Source: Tetragonia tetragonoides
Lineage: Eukaryota; Streptophyta; Magnoliopsida; Caryophyllales; Aizoaceae
Length of the DNA: 64,000 nt
NCBI GenBank assembly: GCA_038025085.1
Contig: CM076143.1
Coordinates: forward strand, 39,787,001-39,851,000
Direction of reading: 5' to 3'
Shown here: positions 20,189 to 32,600 of the stretch, one piece after another
How the letters are laid out: the number at the start of each line of letters is the position of its first letter
Position numbering within the stretch: the stretch's first letter is position 1
Made by a program: the position numbers and the translations under genes
Notes under the pieces: model-generated
Database searches by the model: none
What the model was told of the DNA's origin: nothing
What the model saw: only the letters and a program-made list of their open reading frames with translations

Positions 20189-22809
20189 TGTGATACCCCA
20201 ATATTTTCTATAATTATAATATCGATTTATAATTCATTTATAAATAGTTTCGGAGATTTAAATCGTATCTTTATTTAACGATTCGATTTACTCAAATTAA
20301 GCCATAATAATATCAATTATCATTATGGAAATTTCGGGATTTATAATTATCAAATTGAGGGATTTAGTTAAAATGGTTTTGTATATGAATAAGGCTTATT
20401 CATATTGTTTTAATTGGTTTTAATTAGCATTTAATTAGTTTTAATTATTTTTAATTAGCAATTAAATCAGAAAATAATCCTAATTCTAGTAGGGTTTGAC
20501 TTTCCTTGACTAAGCACCTATATAAGCTAAGAGATGGGTTAGTTGATCAGTTTACAAAACTGAGCCATAAGCCCCAAGTCTCTTCTCTCTCTCTCACGCT
20601 ATTCTCTCTCTCTTTTCTCTCTCTCTCCACCGCACACCTCTCTCTCTCTCTCCCCCTGCTGTCACCGGCCACCAGGCCAGCACCGCCTCCTCTTCCTCCC
20701 TCCGGTGAGCCACCCTTCCCCCTCTCTTTCTTTCTCTCTCTTTTCCTTTCTCTCTCCCCGTACTCTGTTTTCCCCCTCCTCTGTTTTCGTTGAGGCGCGA
20801 CTGTCGCGCCCCCGCCGCGCCTGGGTGGTCGCCGGCGAGTGGCCGACACGACGGGACCTTGCCCGTCGCTCCTCCCCCTCTCAGTCGCTCTCTCTCTTCC
20901 TCGTGAACTCTCTCTCTCTCTCGCGCGATCTCTCTCACTCTCTCTCTCCTCCGTCGCCGGCGCTCCGGCGAGCCACCGCCGACCATGGTGGTCGGTGGGT
21001 GGTGGTCTTGGTGATGGGATAGGTCGTGGGTCCCCATGCTTGGTGTATCACGGCCTAGACTCGAAAAACCGATCAGGGTTTCGTTTAATATTTTCGTTTT
21101 AATTAATTTCGTATTTTTATTATTTTTCAATAATTATTTTTATTTTTCTGTACTCGTTCGGAGTCCGAATCCGGATTTTCAAAATCCTAGATTGGTTGGA
21201 ATAAATCAAAAAATTTAATAAAAATATTATTTTACAGTTTCAGTACTTTTTGGATTTTCGTATTTATTAATTATGTCTCGGTGATTGTTTTTAATTAGTA
21301 CCAAACGGACAAGCGTGAACGGGTTGTGATTAGCCAAGTTACCCAATGCTTAGTGAGCATTTGTTAGGTAAGCGATTGTGCCTACCTCTTTCCAAAGCCC
21401 CATCAAAACTATTTTGATGTGTTATGTGCTAATTGATTATTATTGTGAATTTAATATGCGAAGCATGATTAAATTATATCGTCGTTAATTATGAGAATTT
21501 GAAATATATTCTTCACTGTAAATATGAGTTATATTTAGTATGATAAGTTTATAAAGTGTCGTTAATTAATTAGTTCTTATGCTAATTAATGTTTAATTAT
21601 GGCGATGTTGAATTTCTAATATTATTATGATATAATAATATGTGCTATTTGGAATGGGATATTATTGAGTGCTAATGAGCACCTACTATTATATTGGATG
21701 GTTTATTTGTGAAAGTGTAATTTTTGGATATCATGATTTACTGCCGAAGTGCTGCCGAAATTTCGTTAGACATATATGAGCATGACTATTGTTAATATGC
21801 CCTTATGTCCTAATCGTCGTTATTATTATTCATTATCATGAGCATGAAATGAAGTAGTATGTCGTGGTCTCGTTGTACCACTAGGTCAATCAATGCAAGT
21901 ATGTGAATTGAATTAAATGAGAATAAGACTCCTAATGGATCCCTAGGAGTAGCCGAGCTATCGAGACTTATCTAATTGATGTAGCCTAGGGATGCGTGAT
22001 TCCCAAGTTACTTTTATGGACACCTCGCAGTGTGTTCGGGACGGATCATTCCCCATTGTTTATTTCTCTACATATCGATTATTATGTTAGAGGTAGTGTG
22101 AGTATACACTAGCGTAAGTCCATGGCATATCTATATCTATCTATGAACAGTATGGGTAATCGCTGTTCTATTCGCTCTCTTATCTCTCTAATCAAGATGG
22201 TTTATCTATTTGTGTTCGAATGATCACTAAAGCAAGAATTGCATGTAATTGAATATCGAGTATGCGTGTGCTTGATTGTATGACTACTTGTGCATGCAAA
22301 TGAATTTCAATGATTCTTCCAAAACTCAGGAAGGTTTGCGAAAGTGTTTTTACTGGGTATGGACGACGTTTATTCTGTTTATCTGATTTTTGTTTTCTTT
22401 TGTTTCTTCTCTTTTTCTTCTGTACCTTGTTTCCTTCACGGAAACCAAAGTGCAGGTGTAGCTGAGTGAGGACGGTTTGCTAGAAGGTTGAATGTGGGCT
22501 GTTTGTTTAGAACTATGGATTTATTGGTTACCTTGGATTATTTGGGATTTTGGTTTGTGCCCTTGAAGGCAAAGTTTTAATAAAGCTATAATGGACTTAA
22601 GACCGCTGGATAGACAACTCTGATATTTATGTTTAATTTGTTTAGATGCTTCCTTTTATACCTAGTTTTCCTTTCTGCTTAGCATTTACTCCTTAGCGAT
22701 AAATGTTGCAGTAGCATTCCCTTGGGTTCGTGATGGTTCGGCGGTGACGAGTCGTGTACAGCGACGTCGATAGTTCCTTAGAAATCGTTGCGAATTCGGG
22801 GGTGTTACA
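20189..22809 (+). mobile_element. Solo LTR of a Gypsy-type element (2.6 kb)
   Basis: The element starts TGTGATACCCCAATATTTTC and ends GGGGGTGTTACA. It is flanked by GGTAG (20184-20188) and AGTAG (22810-22814), a near 5-bp TSD. No internal region or second LTR follows, so it is a solo LTR left by recombination between LTRs. A TATATAA at about 20519-20525 sits upstream of a long CT-rich leader (20578-20960). Open frames in the CT-rich part are low-complexity and not genes. Inverted relatives lie at 43029-45685 and 63587-64000. Confidence 0.88.
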
Positions 22810-22814
22810 AGTAG

Positions 22815-23151
22815 TCTTGACCCAACTTTAATAGTCCAAGACCCATTTAAAAGGCCTTTAACCATTAACAGAGAAAATTAATTAAGTAGAATAGGTATCA
22901 GATTTGTACCTAAAATAATTAATTTAATATCCTCAAAAATTATTATATGAGTCGTAATTTGGCTTTGACCCACTTAATTTCCGAAGTAGTATATGAATAT
23001 TTTTTTCGTGTCTACAATCACCCAACTCAAACCTCAAAAATGTGCATTTTCAGGCTTCTTCATCTCTCTTCTACAAACAATAGGGATCACTACAGAGTAT
23101 TTATAGGGTGCTCTTATTTGAGTTCTTTGAAACCAGAAAAATAAAATAAAA
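22815..23151 (+). promoter_or_regulatory. 5' flank of DJ-1D copy C
   Basis: This is AT-rich sequence just upstream of the copy C start codon. TATTTATAGG at about 23098-23107 is a plausible TATA box 45 bp before the ATG. TGTCTACA near 23015-23022 could be the edge of an old LTR. No ORF was seen. Confidence 0.4.
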
Positions 23152-23449
23152 ATGGAAACCTCGAAAGCCCAGGAAAAGGTGCTTATGCTTTGTGGTGACT
23201 ACAAGGAAGACTATGATCGAGGTTTGTTCTTCTTGTTTTTGTTTTTTCCTCATTATAGTTTTTCGCTTTCTTTTAATAGTATTTAGTGCTTGTTTGGTTG
23301 ACCGTGGTAAGTACTAATTGATGAGAATTAGAAAATCATGAAAGTGTATGTTTGATTACACAAATGAACACTACTTTCATTGGAAGTGGTGTGAGAAGTA
23401 GTACTTACCTAGGGGAGGTAAGTCACTTCCTGCAAGAAATTAATTCTTA

Positions 23450-24421
23450 CTCCTTCCATCCCAAGTTTATCTTTACATTTGACTTTTTAAGGTCAAAGTT
23501 TGTAAACTTTGACCACTTATTTATGAAAAGTTTCAAAGTTTTACAATGTAAAAATAATATTGCTAGATTCATTTTAAATAATATTTTCAAAATTTCATCT
23601 GTTTTTTTTGGTCAATAACAAACTCATTTTATTAACCTAAGTAAAGTGTGACATTACATCTGGTGGTTTGACACTACCCAAACAGAACACAAAGCAAATA
23701 AACACTAAGCTTGATGCAAGAAACTATCAGTAGACACTGGCTTGGCACCTCCCAGGGAGGGTACAAGTCAATGTCCTCATCATGTAGTAGCATACAAGCA
23801 AATTACATTCTAGGATAACTATTAAGCTGCACTAGGATCTTCTGCCATTTCTGGTTCTTTGCCCCTCTGATGTGCAGTTCATTCACAATGCTATGCAAGA
23901 TCCCATCTACTGAAGGTTTAACCTGCATGAAACGAGGTCTATTTCGTGCTATCCAAACATGATAAACTGTAGCAACAAACAGAAAAAATAGGATACCAAG
24001 GTGTGGTTGTTGTTCCTCACTAGGTTCTGCAGCCAGAGCACTTCTTCTTCCCATTTTCGTGACTGTCTTCTGAGACCATACCAGTGTAGAAGAGCAGACC
24101 AGATATCTGTTGAGAATTGACATTCAAACAACAGATGTGCCATAGTTTATCTTTACCAGAGTTGCACAAAGAGCAAGCAAGAGGTACTTGCAACCCCCAA
24201 ACTGCACATCTGCTTGTTGTGTTGAGTCTGCCATGAAGAGCAATCCAGAAAATAAATCTGTGCTTTGGAATTAAGCCAGACATCATTATTAATCTTTTCC
24301 AAGGATAAATATCATCTTATTATAAGTTCTATAATTATGAAATCATAAATATTTATGATCAAAGTAGTGTCTTGCAGACCGTGAAAAGTCCAATGTAAAG
24401 ATAAACTTGGAACAGAGGTAG
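23450..24421. mobile_element. Stowaway MITE split by a LINE fragment (middle layer)
   Basis: The left end CTCCTTCCATCCCAAGTTTA and the right end, read on the minus strand as CTACCTCTGTTCCAAGTTTA, continue alike as TCTTTACATTkGACTTTT. A TA dinucleotide flanks both ends. This is the CTCCCTCCGT-type Stowaway (Tc1/mariner) terminus. The halves are separated by about 0.7 kb of LINE. Confidence 0.8.
23600..24310 (-). mobile_element. LINE 3' fragment (RT zinc-binding region), inner layer
   Basis: Minus-strand frames contain LIPKHRFIFWIALHGRLNTT, then CSLCNSGKDKLWHICCLNV (the zf-RVT CxxC...HxxxxC pattern). In another frame is ATVYHVWIARNRPRF. On the plus strand the copy begins with T8 (23604-23611), the complement of its poly(A). 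It is 5'-truncated and frameshifted. Confidence 0.8.
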
Positions 24422-24789
24422 TATGTGTTTTTGTCAACCAAATAACAAGTGAATTCATACTTCGTGGGAAGTTTGAGTTCTTACATATGTTAGTTGTGTC
24501 TCAACCAAACAAGCACTGAATCTACTAGTATTTGAAAAACAAAATTAAAAATTTTGGGAGCAGGTGATGGTGCCATTTCAGGCCTTGCAAGCTTATGGTA
24601 TAGCTGTTGACGCTGTATGCCCGGGTAAGAAGGCTGGTGATACTTGCCCGACCGCTTTCAACCAACTCTATCGTGATCAGGTTAGTGTGTTCGTAATTGT
24701 ACACGCTTGATTTTACTTTTTTTGGGGAAGCTAAGTTGTTTTCTACTTGTATAATTGTTTTTTCGGTTCAGTTCAGTTCAATGCAATTA

Positions 24790-25058
24790 GGCTCCATTCT
24801 TTTTAAATGGGTAAAACTGAGCTGAAATGAACTGAACTATTTTTTTTTAACTTGATTTTTAACCATTTTAAACTCGTCCAAACATATTCAATAGTGGACT
24901 TGTTTAAAAGTATGCTTTGAGATCTTTCGGATAATATAGTTATCATCATAAATTTATTTCGGAATAAATAGTTATCTGAGTGATGAATTTACACATAAAT
25001 TGAGTTGAATGAAACTAAACTGAATTGAATTTACGTGAAATTAAGCTCAAACAGAGCC
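24790..25058. mobile_element. Tourist-like MITE in intron 2 of copy C
   Basis: The ends GGCTCCATTC and, on the other strand, GGCTCTGTTTG are inverted relatives. TTA flanks both sides (24787-24789 and 25059-25061). The length is 269 bp. Confidence 0.6.
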
Positions 25059-25298
25059 TTAGTCCACTTCAGTTTATTTAAGGACATACCCACCTAACTA
25101 AAACCTCCCATTTTTTACATGAACTACCTATTTTACCCTTGGCTTATGAAGTTTTATAAAATCCTTCCCCTTTTTATGAAATAGGGTGTTGGATGCTCTA
25201 TCAAACACAAGCTAATGGGTGTTGGATGTGCTGTTGGGTCCAACACCCTTGCTTACTTGAGTCACGCTAGCAACTCGATCTTCTGTTTAGTACCCTTA

Positions 25299-25625
25299 CA
25301 GCCTGTTTGGGAGTTTTGGGTGGGAAGGGAAGGGAAGAGAATGGGGGAAAGGGAAGGGAAGGGAGGAGAATGAAGGTGACATATTTACCTTGTTTGGGAG
25401 TTTAAGTAAGGAGAAGGGAGGAGAATGGAGGAGAACATACTACTGTAACTTAAAAATTCTCCTTCCCCTTCATCACCCCAATTTGAGGGGGAACAAAAAT
25501 TGAGTTAATGTAGGGGAATTGTTCCCCTTCATTCCCTTCTTTTCCCCTCTTTAAAAAAATGACAAACAAGGTGAACTTTTTTTTTCCCCCTCATTCCCCT
25601 CCATTCTCTAATCCCAAACAGACTC
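25299..25625. mobile_element. Tourist-like MITE, first of a tandem pair
   Basis: It starts CAGCCTGTTTGGGAGTTTTG and ends CCCAAACAGACTC. TTA lies on both sides, and the right TTA (25626-25628) is shared with the next copy. GGGAAGGGAAGGG-type sequence fills one half and CCCTTCCCC-type the other, giving a long hairpin. Confidence 0.8.
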
Positions 25626-25628
25626 TTA

Positions 25629-25949
25629 GAGCCTGTTTGGAAGTTTTGGGTGGGAAGGGAAGGGAATGAGGGAGAGGGGAAGGGAAGGGAAGGGAGGAGA
25701 ATGAAGGTGAAATAATTAACCTTGTTTGGGAGTTTAAGTGAGGAGAAGAAAGGGGAACCGACTACTGTCATTTAAAAATTCCTCTTCTCCTCCATTGTGT
25801 GGGAACAAAAATTGAGTTAATGGAGGGGAATTGTTCCCCTTCATTCCCCTCCCTTCCCCTCTTCAAAAAAACTTACAAACAAGGAGAACTTTTTATTTCC
25901 CACTCATTCCCCTCTCTTTTCCTCCATTCTCCAACTCTCAAACAGGTTC
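25629..25949. mobile_element. Tourist-like MITE, second of a tandem pair
   Basis: It starts GAGCCTGTTTGGAAGTTTTG and ends CTCAAACAGGTTC, followed by TTA (25950-25952). It is closely related to the copy directly to its left. The length is 321 bp. Confidence 0.8.
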
Positions 25950-26938
25950 TTAGGGTGTGTTGGATGGAGCGTTCAATACCCTCTAGATAGCGTTGGATGG
26001 TAAAATCAAGATTATTTTCATATGTTCTATTATTATTTATTTACTAGTGATTTACCGATTTTTCCTTAATGTTGGTGGTTTTTTATTGGTAAACTTAATT
26101 AGTGTTTTTTTGCAATATATTAAGTTGATTTTTTGATTGGGCTGAACTTCATTGATTTTGTTGAAATATAAGAACACACCCTTTATGAATTTACCACTAC
26201 CAATAGAATTTGGCCTATTACTTATAAATTATAATAAAGGGCTCTTGGGCACTACTGTACTAGGAAAATCAAAATAATGGCACAAATGTTTATCTCATTT
26301 TATTTGTTTATTCCAAATAGCTATAAGCCTGAAACAACTTTTTTTCTCTTTGGTTGAAGGGAGCCTTGCTGACAAAGACGGATCTCGAACTCATATACCT
26401 GGTATTATCCCGAGGACTTGCTACTAAGCTAGCCAACATCATCACAAATTCACAATAATTAAATGACTTTGTTTAGTTAATTATACCAAAGGAAGATTAA
26501 TTATAGTGGAGATAATAAGTATGTTCTGTTCCACTGAACTCCACCTACTTGAACTCTTAAGATTTTCCTCTGATGTATTGGCTGCAGACTTACAGCGAAT
26601 CAAGAAGTCACAACTTCACCCTAAATGCCACCTTTGATGAGATTGACTCGAGCATTTACGACGGGTTGATCATTCCAGGAGGGAGATCACCAGAGTATCT
26701 CGCAGTGAACGAATCAGTTCTCGATATGGTTCGCAGTTTTTCTTCCTCTGACAAGCCAATTGCATCTATATGCCATGGGCAGTTGATTCTGGCTTGTGCT
26801 GACTATCTTAGAAACCGTAGATGTACAGCATTTTTCACAGTGAAACCTGCACTCATTGCAGCTGGTGCTCATTGGGTTGAACCTGCAAGCATGGAAACTT
26901 GTGTTGTTGATGGGAACCTAATTACTGGTGTTACTTAT

Positions 26939-27735
26939 TGTTGGGGAAAGCACACAAATACCCAAGCGGAAGCAACAAAGTCGTTTTTCCCGGTTGTAAT
27001 GCAAAGATGAGCAATAACAAATTTAAGCAACCAAATAATATTGAACCAAAACGACAGCAGCAAATGCAACTATAAATCAGCCCCAAAACAGTAAATAAAC
27101 AAGGAGACGCAAAGATTTACGTGGAAATCCCGATGTAGGGAAAAAACCACGGGACCTTAAACTAACGGTACCAAAACCTCCACTAATCAATAAATTAACA
27201 AGTGGGTACAACAATAGTTCTTCCCTAGATCAACTAGAGGTATTCACAATCATCAAGGATCAACCTTGGCACAACAAGTCTCCCAAATCATCACCCAAAA
27301 GAGTGGAAATACAATTTCGTATAAAATAAGAGCTGAGTATAGAAAACTGACTTAGAGAGCTCCAATTGAAATTCTGACCGTTGGATTTGAAGAGGGGGAT
27401 GTCAGGAACAACGTGCTAAATCTCGCGACGATCGGAGTTCGTTTGGTCGTCGATCGGGGTAGATTTCTGGGCTGCCAACACCAAAATTCGTGGGTGGCTC
27501 CTCTTCTCTCTCTCCTCTTCACTTCTAGACCTTTCTGCTGAATTTGTGAGTGTGTCTAGGATTTCTCTCTCTTCCACTCAGCCACTTCTAACCTTTTGGC
27601 TTATAAGGGAAGCCACTTTGGAGTGAATTTACGAAATTGCCCTTCACTTAAACATCATATGGATAACCCATATGGTAAGCAAATATAACCCATATAAATT
27701 GGGTTCTTCCTCCATGTAGGAGGGATACTCCAATA
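26939..27735 (-). repeat. 3' LTR (left) of the exon-3 Copia element
   Basis: The LTR is 797 bp. It ends CAATA where its partner ends CAACA, so the terminal CA has decayed to TA. Confidence 0.92.
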
Positions 27736-30183
27736 AATCTCCCCCTCACTCCTACATGGGGGGCTCGACCAAGCCCGCAATCTTTTTGCAAATAAGAAGT
27801 TTCTCCTTAGGCAAGGCCTTCGCCATGATCCGTTGAGATCGGTGTGAATCTTCACAAGCTCAAATGACTTGTCTTCTACCGCTTCTCGAATCCAATGATA
27901 CCTCCTCCGTATGTGTTTGGTTCGAGAATGGTAGGCTGCATTCTTGGCAAGGTGGATGGCACTTTGACTATCACAATGAAGAGGGTACTTGTCTTGTTTC
28001 CAACCCAACTCCTCTAGAAAGTCTCTCATCCAAATGAACTCCTAGCCAGCTTCAACCACTGCCATATACTCAGACTCTGTGGTAAATAGAGCAACACACT
28101 TTTGCAATTTTGATTACCATGAAACAGCTCCCCCTACAAATGTCATCAAGTATCCGGAGGTAGACTTACTAGCATCAGTATCACCCGACAAATCAGCATC
28201 TGTGTAGCCATCTAACACAGGTTGTCCGGGACCAAAGCATAAACACACTCTAGAAGTACCTCTGAGATATCGCATGACCCACTTCACTGTTGCCCAATGC
28301 TCCTTACCAGGATTAGACATGAACCTGCTAACAATCCCCACGACATGTGCAATGTCTGGCCTAGTGCATACCATGGCATACATCAAACTCCCCACGGCGG
28401 ATGCATAAGGCACTGTCATCATCTCTTTCTTGTCATTCTCACTTGTAGGACACTGGCTGGAGCTTAGCTTCATGTGACCTGCAAGTGGCGAGCTCAAGGG
28501 TTTAGCTTTGTCCATCTTGAACCTCTCTAGCAGCTTCTGGATGTAACTCTCTTGTGATAGCCATATTTTCTTGCTCTTCCTATGACGAGAGATACGCATG
28601 CCCAAAATTTGCTTCACAGGGCCAAGGTCCTTCATTGCAAAGGACTTGCTCAAGGCACTCTTTAGGTTGGCAATCTTCTCCTTGTCCTGACCAACAATGA
28701 ACATGTCATCCACATAAAGTAAGAGAATGAGAAAATCACCTCCGGCATAATGCTTCACAAATACACATGAATCTGCATATGTCTTGTGGAAACTGTGGTC
28801 TTTTATGAATGACTCGAACTTCTTGTACCATTGCCGAGGTGCTTGTTTCAAGCCATATAAACTCTTTTTCAAACGGCATACAAGGTTCTCACTTCTCTTC
28901 TCTTGGAAACCTTCTGGTTGCTCCATGTAGATTTCCTCCTCTAAGTCTCCATGGAGGAAAGCAGTCTTCACATCAAGTTGTTCCACCTCCAGATCCATGC
29001 TAGCAGCTAAGCCAAGAACAACTCTAATAGAAGACATCTTCACAACTGGAGAAAAGATTTCTTCAAATTCAATGCCTTTCTTTTGACTCGAGCCTTTCAC
29101 CACCAAACGCGCCTTGTACCTGGGTGGTGAACCATGTTCTCCAGTTTTCAATCTGTACACCCACTTGTTCTTGAGTGCTCTCTTGCCCTTAGGCAACTCC
29201 ACTAAGTCATATGTGTGGTTCTCATGCAAGGACTTCATCTCATCTTGCATGGCATTGTACCACTCCTTGCAGTGCTCATTTGACATAGCCTCCTCGTAGC
29301 TTTCTGGTTCTCCCCCGTTGGTCATTAACACATACTCATCTGCTGGATATTTAGAGGTAGGATGTCTCTCTCTGGTGGATCTCCTCAATTATGGTTTTGG
29401 TTGTACACGGGGTTCTTCTTCATGTGGTTGATCTAGTGGTGGCTCAACATCATCACCATCATCACTGTTATGATCATCATTGCCATCTTCTTGCTGCTCT
29501 CCCCCTTGAACTCTAGGGGTAACTTGAGAAAATACTGGATCTATGTTGGCGTTGTCACTGGGAGAAGGCTCTGGTTGTTTCTTCTTCTCACAATCTGCAA
29601 AGGTTTTGTCTTCAAAGAACACTACATCTCTGCTTCTTATCACTTTCCTGCCAACCGGATCCCACAATCTATACCCAAACTCATCCTCTGAGTACCCAAG
29701 GAAGATGCATGTCTTTGTCTTGCTATCAAGCTTTGATCTCTCATCTCTGGGAATGTGAACATATGCAAGGCACCCAAAGACTCTCAGGTGGCTGAAAGAT
29801 AGCTCTTTACCAGTCCATACTCTCTGCGGAACATCTCCATTAAGAGGAACTGAAGGTGACCGATTGATGAGGTACACTGCTGTAAACATTGCCTCGGCCC
29901 AAAAGGTCCTAGGCAGCTTTGCATGAGAGAGCATACATCGAATTCTTTCTTCAATTGTTTTGTTCATTCTCTCTCCAAGTCCATTCAACTTAGGTGTCTT
30001 TGGAACTGTCTTCTCAAGCCTAATGCCCTGTGCTTTGCAATACTCTTCAAATGGACCCATGTACTCTCCACAATTGTCAGCTCTAACACACTTGAGCTTC
30101 CGGCCTGTTTCTCTCTCAACTCTGGCCTGGAACTGCTTGAAAAACTGTGTACCTGGTCTTTGGTTTTCAACAGAAAAGCCCAC
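27655..30183 (-). pseudogene. Copia pol: integrase C-terminal half, RT and RNase H, with in-frame stops
   Basis: The region is one frame. It contains the integrase core tail (RADNCGEYMGPFEEYC, then PKLNGLGERMNKTIEERIR), RT (NKWVYRLKTGEHGSPPRYKA, QLDVKTAFLHGDLEEEIYM and the catalytic LLLYVDDMFIVG) and RNase H (GYTDADLSGDTDASKSTSGY, then HCDSQSAIHLAKN). Stops interrupt at about 29391 (before LRRSTRERHP), 28116 (after AVSW, likely Gln to stop) and 28044 (after VVEAG). Reverse transcription and integration functions are therefore lost in cis. Confidence 0.9.
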
Positions 30184-30915
30184 CGTTTTCTAGAATAATC
30201 ATCAATAAAAGTAACAAAATAAATTGCACTACTATGTGACTTAGTATCCATGGAACATACATCAGTGTGAACAAGATCTAATGCATGTTTTCTACTAGAT
30301 GGGGGACGAGTATGAAATGCTGCCCTATGTTGTTTTCCAGCTAAACAATCAACACAGGATTTCAAGAACATACCTTGAATATCAGGGAGGAGTTGCTTCT
30401 TAGCAAGCATTTGCATACCTCTTTCGCTCATGTGACCAAGTCTCTTGTGCCATAACTCGCTGGAGGAATAATCAACTGCATGTACTTCTCCTTGGCACAA
30501 CTTAGCTTGCATCACATCACATACAAGGATCTCTGCTTGCTCCCACGAGCCACAATCAACCTTCCATTCATAAGCTTGCACTTTCCACCACCAAAGTTGC
30601 TGGAGTAACCAGCATCATCGAGCAACCCAAGAGATATCAAATTCAGCCGGATGTCTGGAACATGTCGGACATCTCTCAACACCAAACTACAACATGTGGA
30701 TGTCTCCAAACACACGGTACCCATGGTAACAATCTTGGATGAGTCATCATTCCCCATTCTTACATAGCCAAAGTCACCGCTAGTGTAAGATGAGAAGTAC
30801 TCCTGGTGCGAGATAAGATGATATGAAGCACCCGTGTCAATCACCCAAGTACAATCATCACAAGCAAGATTCAGGCAATGGTCACCAATGAAATATAATT
30901 CATCACTTGTTACAA
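29985..30915 (-). pseudogene. Copia protease and N-terminal integrase, frameshifted
   Basis: The protease motif WVIDTGASYHLIS starts near 30845, followed by RHVPDIRLNLISLGLLDDAGY. The next frame (30581-29985) holds the integrase zinc finger WHKRLGHMSERGMQ...CVDCLAGK (HHCC) and the first core acids LDLVHTDVCSMD and FVTFIDDYSRKRW. Frame changes occur near 30512-30581 and near 30180. Confidence 0.85.
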
Positions 30916-31019
30916 TTGCAGTGGTGTTGTTATCTTTCTCTTCTTGTTGTTGCCCGGATGTCTCACCCTTCTCTTTCCTTTATCTGGACTTGTCTCTCTT
31001 CATTTTCCTGCAATGTTTT

Positions 31020-31748
31020 TGAATGTGGCTTGGCTTATCACAATAGTGGCAAATAATCTTACCCCCTTGATTTTGATCTCCCGCTGGACTTGTCTCTGTG
31101 CTGTGGATGTCGAGACTTACTTCTTCCCCTGCTTGATTCTCGTGTCACATTAGCGTCTGGTTGTGTGGAGGAACTCATTTCCTTCCTTCTAGTTTCTTCA
31201 TTCAACAAACTAGCTTTGACAATTTTCATTATCAGCGTGCCCTCTAGAGCGGAGTTGTTAAGTGACACAAATAGAGTGTCCCAACTTTCTGGCAATGAGC
31301 AAAGTGGTAGCAATGCCTGCAGCTCATAATCTAAATTCATCTTCATTGCAGACAACTTGTTAATCAAACTTTGAAATTCATTCAAGTGAACTACTATGTT
31401 ATCACCATCTTTATATTCCAACTTCACAAGTTTTCTAATCAATGACGTTTTACTCAAGGCATTCTTCCTTTCATACATGGTCTCAAGTTTCTTCCATAGA
31501 GTATAAGCATTCGTGTCATTGGCAATATGTTGGAGGACACTCATATCAACAAATTGTCTAATTGTTCCAACGGCTTTTCGGTTCAATATTTTTCACTCAC
31601 TTTCGACAACACCGGTTGGTATGGTTGCATTTAAAATCGGTTCATACAAATCCTTCACATAAAGGATATCCTCCATTTTAGTTTTCCACACGGAGTAATT
31701 TCCAAAATTCAAACTAATCATTCCGTGCACACCAGATTTTTCGTCCAT
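31020..31748 (-). pseudogene. Copia gag with premature stop
   Basis: The likely start at 31748 gives MDEKSGVHGM. A TGA near 31589 replaces the Trp expected in SEWKILNRK. The rest reads VDMSVLQHIANDTNAYTLWK, ALSKTSLIRKLVKLEY and so on, then an RS-rich linker. A CCHC knuckle CHYCDKPSHIQKHC (about 31022-31063) follows a further stop. The pattern is a typical Copia gag. Confidence 0.82.
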
Positions 31749-31787
31749 CTTTAACAACACAACAAATTCCCAATGACTCTAACCAAA

Positions 31788-31799
31788 GCTCTGATACCA
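31788..31799 (-). promoter_or_regulatory. Primer binding site (initiator tRNA-Met)
   Basis: The minus strand reads TGGTATCAGAGC, three bases inside the right LTR. Confidence 0.92.
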
Positions 31800-31802
31800 G
31801 TA

Positions 31803-32600
31803 TGTTGGGGAAAGCACACAAATCCACAAGCAGAAGCAACAAAGTCGTTTTCCCCGGTTGTGATGCAAAGATGAGCAATAACCAATTCAAGCAACCAAAT
31901 AATATTGAACCAAAATGACAGCATCAAATGCAACTAAAAATTAGCCCCAAAACAGTAAATAAACAAGGAGACGCAAAGATTTACGTGGAAACCCCGATGT
32001 GGGGAAAAAACCACGGGACCGTTAACAAACGGTAGCAAAACCTCCACTAATCAACAAATTAACAAGTGGGTACAACAATAGTTCTTCCCTAGATCAACTA
32101 GAGGTATTCACAATCATCAAGGATCAACCTTGGCACAACAAGTCTCCCAAATCATCACCCAAAAGAGTAGAAATACAATTTCGTATAAAATAAGAACAGA
32201 GTATAGAAAACTAACTTAGAGAGCTCCAATTGAAATTGCGACCGTTGGATTTGAAGAGGGGGGTGTCAGGAACAACGTGCTAAAATTTCGCGACGATCAG
32301 ATTTTGTTTGGTCGTCGATCGGGGCGGATTTCTGGGCTGCCAACACCAAAATTCGTGGGTGGCTCCTCTTCTCTCTCTCCTCTTCACTTCTAGACCTTTC
32401 TGCTGAATTTGTGAGTGTGTCCAGGATTTTTTTCTCTTCCACTCAGCCACTTCTAACCTTTTGGCTTATAAGGGAAGCCACTTTGGAGTGAACTTACGAA
32501 ATTGCCCTTCACTTAAACATCATATGGATAACCCATATGGTAAGCAAATATAACCCAAATAAATTGGGTTCTTCCTCCATGTAGGAGGGATACTCCAACA
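31803..32600 (-). repeat. 5' LTR (right) of the exon-3 Copia element
   Basis: The LTR is 798 bp with TGTTGGGG...CCAACA ends, followed by TSD CTTAT. DJ-1D exon 3 resumes at 32606 in the same frame (RGHREYIHVFVKALGG). Confidence 0.94.

Larger units (their letters stand above)
23285..24517. mobile_element. MITE-like element in intron 1 of copy C (outer layer of a nest)
   Basis: AGTGCTTGTTTGGTTGA at the left is matched by TCAACCAAACAAGCACT at the right, a near-perfect 17-bp TIR. I could not settle the TSD, so the family (Harbinger or hAT) is open. A Stowaway and a LINE fragment lie inside. Confidence 0.7.
26939..32600 (-). mobile_element. Complete but decayed Copia retrotransposon inside DJ-1D exon 3
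   Basis: Two ~798-bp LTRs (26939-27735 and 31803-32600) start TGTTGGGGAAAGCACAC. TSD CTTAT lies at 26934-26938 and 32601-32605. Minus-strand order is gag, protease, integrase, RT, RNase H, which is the Copia order. The PBS abuts the right LTR, and a purine tract, the complement of AATCTCCCCC at 27736, abuts the left. LTR pairs differ by scattered substitutions and small indels, so insertion is neither brand new nor ancient. In-frame stops in gag and pol and frameshifts around the integrase make it defective. Confidence 0.95.

Noticed and set aside
20506..21218. Overlapping open frames on both strands (Ser/Leu- and Arg/Glu-rich)
   Set aside because: They arise from the CT/GA-rich leader of the solo LTR; they are low-complexity on both strands with no domain.
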